From: Endomicrobium sp.
GTDB lineage: Bacteria > Elusimicrobiota > Endomicrobiia > Endomicrobiales > Endomicrobiaceae
Reading direction: 5' to 3'
Assembly: GCA_031255375.1 (NCBI GenBank)
Contig: JAIRSP010000038.1
Coordinates: forward strand, 1-6,015
Length of the DNA: 6,015 nucleotides
In this document: in pieces, positions 1 through 6,015 of the stretch
Layout of the letters: the number at the start of each line of letters is the position of its first letter
Position numbering within the stretch: the first letter of the stretch is position 1
The notes under the pieces: generated by a model
The model's database searches: none
Told to the model about the DNA's origin: nothing
What the model saw: the letters and a program-made list of their open reading frames with translations, nothing else
Translations under genes and position numbers: made by a program

Positions 1-1409
1 TTACCAAGATATTGATTATTTAAAATAACAACTTTAACGTGTATTTCGTTTAATATAGCAACCGCCATTTCTTGCATATTCATTTGAAAAGAGCCATCAC
101 CAGCAATAACTATAACTTCTTTATTTAGATTTCCTAATTTTGCTCCAATAGCAGCTGGATAACCAAACCCCATAGTCCCAAGGCCTCCAGAACTTAAAAA
201 CAAACGCGATTTTTTTGCTTTATAATATTGCGCGGACCACATTTGATGTTGGCCAACTTCGGTTACAACAATCGCCTCTCCACTAGTAAGTTCAGAAATT
301 TTTTCAATAACATATTGCGGATGCAATTTATTATCATTTTTATTATACCACAAAGGGTTTTCTGCTTTCAATGTTTTAATCATATCAATCCAATTATTTC
401 TATTTTTGTAACTTATGGAAGAAAGTATTTTTTTTAAAACAATTCTTGCATCACCAACTACAGGCACGTCTACATCAACAACTTTCGATATAGCAGTTGG
501 ATCTATATCAATATGAATTTTTTTAGCATTTTTAGCAAATTCACAAATTTTCCCTGTACATCTATCGTCAAATCTCGTGCCAACAGCTATAACGACATCT
601 GCTGTTTGCATTGCCTTATTTGCAGAAACAGTACCATGCATGCCAAGCATACCTAGATTTAAATCATAATCCACTGGATACGCCCCAATTGCCAATAAAG
701 TACTTACAACTGGGATACTAGCTTTTTTTGATATCTCAAAAATTTCATATTCAGCATTAGAAACAATAATGCCAGAACCTATATAAAATATCGGTTTTTC
801 ACTTTTATTTATAATCTCAGTTGCTTTTTTAATCTGTATTGGGTGGCCATTATAATTTGGCTTATAAGAACGTATATCAATATTATCAGGATAAATAAAT
901 TCACAAAATGCACGTTGAATATCGATCGGAATATCTACCAAAACAGGACCTGGCCTACCGGTTGTAGCAATATAAAATGCTTCCTTCAGAGTTCTTGTTA
1001 AATCATTAACGTCTTTAATTAAAAAATTATGTTTCGTCACTGGTCTCGTAATACCTGTTATATCGGCTTCTTGAAAAGCATCCTGACCAATGACACTCGT
1101 TGCAACTTGTCCGCTAATTCCAACCAAAGGAACAGAGTCCATATACGCATTGCAAAGTCCAGTAACTGTGTTTGTTGCACCTGGTCCAGATGTAACTATA
1201 AACACACCTGGCTTACCAGTAGATCTAGCATAACCATCGGCCATATGTGATGCCGCTTGCTCATGTCTAACTAAAATAAAATTTAATTTTGATCCATAAA
1301 TTGCGTCAAATATTGGTAAAACCTGCCCGCCTGGAAGTCCAAACACAACATCAACATTCTCTTTCAACAAGCTTTCAACCAAAATCTTAGCTCCAGTTAT
1401 TTTCGCCAT
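1..1409 (-). CDS. ilvB: Acetolactate synthase large (catalytic) subunit, 3' end cut by window edge
   Basis: First enzyme of branched-chain amino acid synthesis, a cytosolic ThDP-, FAD- and Mg-dependent enzyme making 2-acetolactate from two pyruvates, or 2-aceto-2-hydroxybutyrate from pyruvate and 2-oxobutyrate. My translation from ATG at 1409 gives 469 uninterrupted residues of the usual 550-600. The N-terminal ThDP (Pyr) domain has FGLPGGQVLP (23-32) and RHEQAA with the catalytic Glu at E50. GQDAFQE (108-114) and RPGPVLVDIP (152-161) follow. The central domain has TRFDDR (278-283). The C-terminal PP domain has GDGSF (437-441) and NN at 464-465, the ThDP/Mg motif, then QYLG, where the window ends. 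An AAGGGTGA Shine-Dalgarno lies about 9 nt before the ATG. It lies downstream of ilvD on the same strand, separated by 265 bp, so it may have its own promoter. IlvB, IlvI and IlvG cannot be told apart here; related ThDP enzymes such as glyoxylate carboligase are less likely given the ilvD neighbour. Confidence 0.95.
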   Translation of the reverse strand, partial: MAKITGAKILVESLLKENVDVVFGLPGGQVLPIFDAIYGSKLNFILVRHEQAASHMADGYARSTGKPGVFIVTSGPGATNTVTGLCNAYMDSVPLVGISGQVATSVIGQDAFQEADITGITRPVTKHNFLIKDVNDLTRTLKEAFYIATTGRPGPVLVDIPIDIQRAFCEFIYPDNIDIRSYKPNYNGHPIQIKKATEIINKSEKPIFYIGSGIIVSNAEYEIFEISKKASIPVVSTLLAIGAYPVDYDLNLGMLGMHGTVSANKAMQTADVVIAVGTRFDDRCTGKICEFAKNAKKIHIDIDPTAISKVVDVDVPVVGDARIVLKKILSSISYKNRNNWIDMIKTLKAENPLWYNKNDNKLHPQYVIEKISELTSGEAIVVTEVGQHQMWSAQYYKAKKSRLFLSSGGLGTMGFGYPAAIGAKLGNLNKEVIVIAGDGSFQMNMQEMAVAILNEIHVKVVILNNQYLG

Positions 1410-1486
1410 GTCAATATTTCACCCTTAATAAACACGTTTAAAAACGACAACAACTAAAATTCACTATTCAATCAAACTCACTAATG

Positions 1487-1544
1487 TTAATAAAATATTG
1501 TAACACATTTTTCAAGTTATACTAATTACATAAAATTTTATAAA
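1487..1544 (-). promoter_or_regulatory. Possible ilvB promoter (two overlapping candidates)
   Basis: On the minus strand, TTTATA (1544-1539) and TATAAC (1521-1516) are 17 bp apart. TTGAAA (1515-1510) and TATTAA (1492-1487) are also 17 bp apart. Each pair matches 9 of 12 sigma-70 consensus bases. They would give a 5' leader of roughly 70-100 nt before the ilvB start. In DNA this AT-rich such matches arise often by chance, so this is only a suggestion supported by the long gap after ilvD. Confidence 0.25.
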
Positions 1545-1643
1545 AAGAATCGGAAACAATTAGTGATATATTATCAACTTAATATGCGAACCTATAAAAT
1601 TAAATACATTTTATTTAGCCTAATAAAAATATATCTTACATAA

Positions 1644-1674
1644 ATGAAAAGAAAATTTCGAAAAATATTTTCAT
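1644..1674 (-). terminator. Weak AT-only inverted repeat after ilvD stop
   Basis: ATGAAAA (1644-1650) and TTTTCAT (1668-1674) are perfect 7-bp inverted arms around a 17-nt loop, directly abutting the ilvD stop codon. The arms contain only one G:C pair and no clean T-run follows, so it would be a poor intrinsic terminator. It may be incidental, and ilvD transcription could continue into ilvB. Confidence 0.15.
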
Positions 1675-3324
1675 CTATTTTAATATAGCACCAGTATTTG
1701 CAGATTGTACTAATCTTGCATAACGTGCCATATAACCAGATTTGATTTTTAATTTTGGCTTAATAATTTTGTCAACTCTTTTTTTAATTTCCGAACACGT
1801 TAGTCTCAAATTTAATGTTCTGTCAGGTATATTGATATCTATTACATCCCCATCATCAATAACTGAAATCACTCCACCTGAAGCGGCCTCAGGTGAAATA
1901 TGTCCTATACATAACCCTCTGGTACCACCTGAAAATCGTCCATCTGTAATAAGGGCAACAGAATTACTTAAACCCATTCCATGGAGTGCGCTTGTCGGAC
2001 TCAACATTTCTCTCATACCTGGACCACCAGCAGGGCCCTCGTACCTTATTACAATAACATCTCCAGGGACAATTTTTTTCGAAATTATAGCCATCATAGC
2101 ATCATCTTCACAATTAAATACACGTGCTCTACCTGAAAAAATCATCATTTTATCATTAACGGCTGCCTGTTTTACAACGCACCCGTCAACCGCAATATTG
2201 CCTTTTAAAATTGCAATTCCACCTTCATGTCTATATGGATTTTTCATTCTTATAACATCTTCATCAATTATACTTGCTGACTCTGCAATTTTAAGTATAT
2301 CACACCCAGACACAGTGTTGGAACACATTAATTTTTCTTTAATTGCAAAAAGTACCGCAGGGATTCCTCCAGCATTATCTAAATCCTCCATATAATGATC
2401 TCCGGCTGGCTCTAAACAAGCAATTTGTGGAGTTGTTCTTGAAATTTCATCAAATAACTCAAGCGGTAACTTAATTGATAGTTCATTTGCTATTGCAGGC
2501 AAGTGTAATACTGTATTTGTAGAACCACCTAATGCCATATCAACTGAAATTGCGTTTCTAAATGCATTTATAGTTAAAATATCTCTAGGTTTTACATTTT
2601 TTTTTATAAGATCTACAATTATTATTCCAGATTCGTAAGCAATTCTTTTTTTCTTTGCGCTAATGGCAAGCGCTGTAGCACAACCGCTTATTGACATTCC
2701 CATTGCTTCAGTTAGGCATGCCATTGTATTAGCAGTGTACATTCCTTGGCAAGATCCTGCTCCGGGACACGCAGACATTTCAAGTTCTTCTAATTGTTTT
2801 TTATTAATATTTCCACATTGAAATTGACCGATAGCTTCAAATGTATCTCTTACCATTGACCTTTTTTTCTTTGCATACATACCAGAAGCCATAGCGCCAG
2901 CAGTAACAACGATTGATGGTATATTTAATCTTGATGCAGACATTAGCATTCCTGGAGTAACTTTATCGCAATTCGATAAAAGAACAAGGCCATCTAACAT
3001 ATGTGCATTTGCAACTGTTTCTATTAAATCGGCAATTATTTCTCTTGATCCAAGAGAATAATGCATTCCATTGTGACCCATTGCTATACCATCGCAAATA
3101 GCTGGAGCAGAAAAAATAAACGGAACTCCACCACCAGCGGCAATTCCTCTTTCTATATATCTTTCTAAATCACGCATTGTTATATGTCCAGGCACCAGAT
3201 CTGTAAATGATGATGCAATTCCAACAAAAGGCTTATTTAAATCAGCCGGACTAATTCCAGTAGAATACAACAGACTTCTATTTGGTGCCCTCATTACACC
3301 TTTTTTTATTATATCGCTCCTCAT
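1675..3324 (-). CDS. ilvD: Dihydroxy-acid dehydratase
   Basis: Cytosolic Fe-S enzyme that dehydrates 2,3-dihydroxyisovalerate or 2,3-dihydroxy-3-methylvalerate to the 2-oxo acids used for valine/leucine or isoleucine. I start it at ATG 3324 ([10 protein letters not shown]), giving 549 residues: GGAG sits 6 nt upstream, whereas the in-frame ATG at 3336 has only A/T-rich sequence before it, and the family typically begins M(R/K)SD. Numbering from 3324, motifs are VPGH (44-47), the CDG pair C77-D78, NCDK (118-121; cluster Cys C119 and the Lys K121 that is carbamylated in the family), CPGAGSC (186-192; second cluster Cys C192), E439 in MREM and the catalytic-type Ser S465 in GRFSGGT. The PGH variant replaces the third cluster Cys found in plant and mycobacterial enzymes. 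Length is normal for the short IlvD type and the frame is intact. Sugar-acid dehydratases (Edd-like) share the fold, but the ilvB neighbour supports IlvD. Confidence 0.96.
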   Translation of the reverse strand: MRSDIIKKGVMRAPNRSLLYSTGISPADLNKPFVGIASSFTDLVPGHITMRDLERYIERGIAAGGGVPFIFSAPAICDGIAMGHNGMHYSLGSREIIADLIETVANAHMLDGLVLLSNCDKVTPGMLMSASRLNIPSIVVTAGAMASGMYAKKKRSMVRDTFEAIGQFQCGNINKKQLEELEMSACPGAGSCQGMYTANTMACLTEAMGMSISGCATALAISAKKKRIAYESGIIIVDLIKKNVKPRDILTINAFRNAISVDMALGGSTNTVLHLPAIANELSIKLPLELFDEISRTTPQIACLEPAGDHYMEDLDNAGGIPAVLFAIKEKLMCSNTVSGCDILKIAESASIIDEDVIRMKNPYRHEGGIAILKGNIAVDGCVVKQAAVNDKMMIFSGRARVFNCEDDAMMAIISKKIVPGDVIVIRYEGPAGGPGMREMLSPTSALHGMGLSNSVALITDGRFSGGTRGLCIGHISPEAASGGVISVIDDGDVIDINIPDRTLNLRLTCSEIKKRVDKIIKPKLKIKSGYMARYARLVQSANTGAILK

Positions 3325-3334
3325 TAAAAACTCC
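3325..3334 (-). promoter_or_regulatory. Shine-Dalgarno that decides the ilvD start
   Basis: On the minus strand GGAG (3334-3331) is followed by six bases and then ATG at 3324. The GGAG overlaps the upstream in-frame ATG at 3336. That ATG is preceded by a long A/T tract with no purine-rich site. This spacing argues that translation begins at 3324 and that the four residues MEFL of the longest frame are not made. Confidence 0.75.
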
Positions 3335-3336
3335 AT

Positions 3337-3698
3337 AAAAATTTTTTTTGTTTTATTATATAATTAACTAGGTTTACATATATTTATTATAAATCAAAAA
3401 AAATAAAGTTAAAAACGGCAATTCTGAAAGACTCAATAATATTTACAATTTTTTATTATACAAAATATTGCATGCATTTAAAATCTTCTACACATTATTG
3501 ATTATGAAAAATATAAATATATGACAAATATTTTATAGAGAATATCTGTGTATCAATTAATAAACATAAATATTTTTTTTAATTCGTTCGTTTTGGCTTA
3601 TTTAACAAAAATGATAATTGCAATTGCATACCAATAATGAGTAATAAGCAAAAAAATGCATAAAAAAACTTTAAATATTTTTACTTTAAAATTAAATT
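3337..3698. other. Gene-free region between divergent ilvD and the tRNA-Asn promoter
   Basis: I find no protein or RNA gene in these roughly 360 bp. It must contain the ilvD 5' end and promoter. Minus-strand candidates are TTGTCA (3527-3522) with CATAAT (3506-3501) at a short 15-bp spacing, and isolated TATAAT boxes at 3460-3455, 3391-3386 and 3360-3355 without convincing -35 partners. None stands out. No T-box or attenuator structure for ilvD is recognised. An inverted repeat at 3596-3649 is listed separately. Confidence 0.6.
3596..3649. repeat. Inverted repeat GCTTATT / AATAAGC
   Basis: GCTTATT (3596-3602) and AATAAGC (3643-3649) are perfect 7-bp inverted arms about 40 nt apart. They are flanked by TTTT at 3591-3594 and an A-run from 3650, so the pairing could extend past one mismatch. 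The loop holds the overlapping palindromes AATTGCAATT and TGCAATTGCA. It could be a structured RNA end, a protein-binding site, or a chance feature of AT-rich DNA; nothing in the sequence decides this. Confidence 0.35.
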
Positions 3699-3726
3699 TT
3701 GATTTTGCTATAAATTTAGATATAAT
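3699..3726 (+). promoter_or_regulatory. Sigma-70-type promoter for tRNA-Asn
   Basis: TTGATT (3699-3704) is followed by a 16-bp spacer and a perfect TATAAT (3721-3726). Transcription would start near 3733, giving a leader of about 50 nt before the tRNA. This is the best-formed promoter in the window, fitting a highly expressed stable RNA. It could also read through into guaB. Confidence 0.6.
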
Positions 3727-3781
3727 AAAGTGATTCGTATATTAAATTTAACATATTGTAGTCGTATAGAGTTTTAACCAT

Positions 3782-3853
3782 TCCGACGTAGCTCAATGGT
3801 AGAGCAATCGGCTGTTAACCGGTTGGTTGCTGGTTCGAGTCCAGCCGTCGGAG
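3782..3853 (+). tRNA. tRNA-Asn (anticodon GUU)
   Basis: A complete 72-nt cloverleaf folds by eye. Acceptor TCCGACG (3782-3788) pairs with CGTCGGA (3846-3852). The D stem is GCTC/GAGC around AATGGTA. The anticodon stem ATCGG/CCGGT (one T-G pair) closes the loop CTGTTAA, with GTT at 3814-3816. The variable loop is 5 nt. The T stem GCTGG/CCAGC encloses TTCGAGT. The discriminator is G3853. The 3' CCA is not encoded (ATT follows), so a CCA-adding enzyme must finish it. GUU reads both Asn codons AAC and AAU. A strong promoter lies about 55 bp upstream. Only a very weak hairpin (ATAAAA/TTTTAT, 3861-3877) follows, so there is no clear terminator. Confidence 0.97.
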
Positions 3854-3893
3854 ATTTTATATAAAAGCCGTTTTTATTTATAACGTAAAGCAA

Positions 3894-3899
3894 TATAAT
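3894..3899 (+). promoter_or_regulatory. Possible guaB -10 box
   Basis: A perfect TATAAT lies about 113 bp before the guaB start. The bases 16-17 bp upstream (3871-3877) match the -35 consensus poorly, three of six at best. guaB may use this box, or may depend on read-through from the tRNA-Asn promoter. No purine riboswitch-like fold is recognised in 3854-4011. Confidence 0.25.
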
Positions 3900-3957
3900 A
3901 TTCACACAACACATTGTAACATAAATTAGCGTTGTTTCGTATCTAAAATTACATTAG

Positions 3958-5478
<1,521 letters not shown>

Positions 5479-5509
5479 AAATAAATCTGTTGGTTAATAC
5501 GCGTATGAA

Positions 5510-5534
5510 CTATAAGCGCAAAAATTGTTTATAG
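5510..5534. terminator. Stem-loop between convergent guaB and rpsI
   Basis: CTATAAGC (5510-5517) pairs with GTTTATAG (5527-5534) as an 8-bp stem with one G-T pair and a 9-nt loop. It lies 31 bp after the guaB stop and is followed on the plus strand by T-rich GTGTTTGGTTT rather than a clean U-run. It could be a weak terminator for guaB, or on the other strand for rpsI. A 10-bp perfect palindrome ATACGCGTAT sits just before it at 5497-5506. The stem is mostly A/T, so it is uncertain. Confidence 0.35.
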
Positions 5535-5577
5535 GTGTTTGGTTTACTGTTGATTATTTTCATCATTTGCAATATTT

Positions 5578-5982
5578 TTAACGTTTCGAAAATTGAAAAC
5601 GCTTTCTTGCCTTTGGCCTACCTGATTTCTTTCTTTCCACCATTCTTGAATCTCTGGTTAATAATCCATTTTTTTTTAACGTTATTTTTGATGAATTATC
5701 AATTTTTAAAATAATCCTAGCAAGTCCATGGCATATGGCGCCTGCTTGCCCGCTAATTCCTCCACCGCAAACACTAACGCAAAAATCATATTTTTTCGAA
5801 TTGTCCCAAATATTAAGTGGTTTAGAAGCAACTTTTTTTAACCTTTCTAATCCGAAAAAATAATCATTTAGAGTCTTTTCATTAACAAGCACTTTTCCAC
5901 TACCGTTGTTAAAAATTTTTATCCTAGCAACAGCATTTTTTCTACGACCTACAGATACAATACAATAAGGAATATCGCTCAT
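5578..5982 (-). CDS. rpsI: 30S ribosomal protein S9
   Basis: Small-subunit protein of the 30S head whose C-terminal tail reaches the P-site tRNA anticodon stem-loop. The 134 residues match the family's usual length of about 130. Visible features are the N-terminal GRRKNAVARI (12-21), the S9 signature starting GGGISGQAGA (73-82) and ending HGLAR (85-89), and the basic tail from LLTRDSRMVERKKSGRPK (107-124) to the ending FQFSKR, whose last Lys-Arg is the tRNA-contacting end. AGGA lies 5 nt before ATG 5982, fixing the start. The upstream frame ends TAATG overlapping this ATG, consistent with the common rplM-rpsI pair and translational coupling. A nine-base A-run (5669-5677 on the minus strand) encodes part of LKKN. 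It converges with guaB across 99 bp. Confidence 0.98.
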   Translation of the reverse strand: MSDIPYCIVSVGRRKNAVARIKIFNNGSGKVLVNEKTLNDYFFGLERLKKVASKPLNIWDNSKKYDFCVSVCGGGISGQAGAICHGLARIILKIDNSSKITLKKNGLLTRDSRMVERKKSGRPKARKRFQFSKR

Positions 5983-6015
5983 TATTTTCCTGGTATAAAT
6001 TTAGATTTTAAATTA
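5982..6015 (-). CDS. Possible 3' end of the gene upstream of rpsI (rplM expected)
   Basis: Of the three minus-strand frames at the right edge, only one is open from the edge. It reads ten codons (NLKSKFIPGK) and stops at TAA 5984-5982, sharing one base with the rpsI ATG. L13 (rplM) precedes rpsI in most bacteria, and such stop-start overlaps are usual there. Ten codons are too few to recognise L13 and the frame could be open by chance, so the identity rests on gene order alone. Confidence 0.3.
   Translation of the reverse strand, partial: NLKSKFIPGK

Larger units (their letters stand above)
1410..1674. other. Gene-free 265-bp gap between ilvD and ilvB
   Basis: No convincing reading frame or RNA gene is seen on either strand, and the base composition is very AT-rich. 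On the minus strand it holds, in reading order, a weak AT-only inverted repeat just past the ilvD stop, overlapping promoter-like hexamers, and the ilvB Shine-Dalgarno. In many bacteria ilvD and ilvB are adjacent or nearly so; the gap could be an erosion remnant or a separate promoter region. I see no T-box sequence and no leader peptide rich in Ile, Leu or Val before ilvB. Confidence 0.6.

Noticed and set aside
1029..1250. Plus-strand open frame opposite ilvB (and a similar one at 228-437)
   Set aside because: Both lie antisense to the intact acetolactate synthase frame and resemble no known protein.
1742..2395. A 217-codon plus-strand open frame opposite ilvD
   Set aside because: It is wholly antisense to a conserved intact gene and shows no recognisable domain. 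Length arises from the mirrored codon pattern of ilvD.
3337..3500. T-box or other riboswitch before ilvD
   Set aside because: No T-box core motif, specifier stem or terminator was found; the stretch is almost pure A/T.
3611..3637. Mini-frame MIIAIAYQ, rich in Ile and Ala, resembling an ilv attenuator leader peptide
   Set aside because: It is on the plus strand while ilvD and ilvB are on the minus strand, has no Shine-Dalgarno, and no terminator/antiterminator pair follows.
3861..3877. Hairpin ATAAAA/TTTTAT just after tRNA-Asn as a terminator
   Set aside because: The six pairs are all A-T and no U-run follows, so it would not be stable enough to call.

Overview
This is a strongly AT-rich bacterial window (around 30 % G+C by eye, lower between genes) carrying housekeeping genes only. 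No mobile element, phage gene, CRISPR array, toxin system or other accessory module is visible. Proteins are lysine-, isoleucine- and asparagine-rich, coding runs of nine A/T are frequent, and several gaps are long. Together these suggest a bacterium under AT mutational pressure and partial genome erosion, such as a host-associated symbiont. The short-type IlvD, a bacterial 488-residue IMP dehydrogenase and an S9 ending in FQFSKR do not fix the lineage. An Endomicrobium-like (Elusimicrobia) symbiont is one guess, at low confidence.

Layout. On the minus strand from 3324 leftward lie ilvD (dihydroxy-acid dehydratase) and, after a 265-bp gap, ilvB/ilvI (acetolactate synthase large subunit), which runs off the left edge. 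A gene-free stretch of about 460 bp follows, containing an inverted repeat and ending in a well-formed promoter that reads rightward into a tRNA-Asn(GUU). About 160 bp further on, guaB (IMP dehydrogenase) is on the plus strand. It converges on rpsI (ribosomal protein S9, minus strand) across a 99-bp gap holding a modest stem-loop. At the right edge ten open codons end in TAATG overlapping the rpsI start, possibly the tail of rplM (L13).

Function. IlvB starts branched-chain amino acid synthesis, condensing two pyruvates, or pyruvate with 2-oxobutyrate. IlvD performs the dehydration two steps later, giving the 2-oxo acid precursors of valine, leucine and isoleucine. The ketol-acid reductoisomerase and the small regulatory subunit are not in view. 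GuaB commits IMP to guanine nucleotides. tRNA-Asn and S9 belong to translation. All full-length genes look intact, so these pathways appear to be retained. The useful annotation corrections are the edge-truncated ilvB and the ilvD start four codons inside its longest reading frame.
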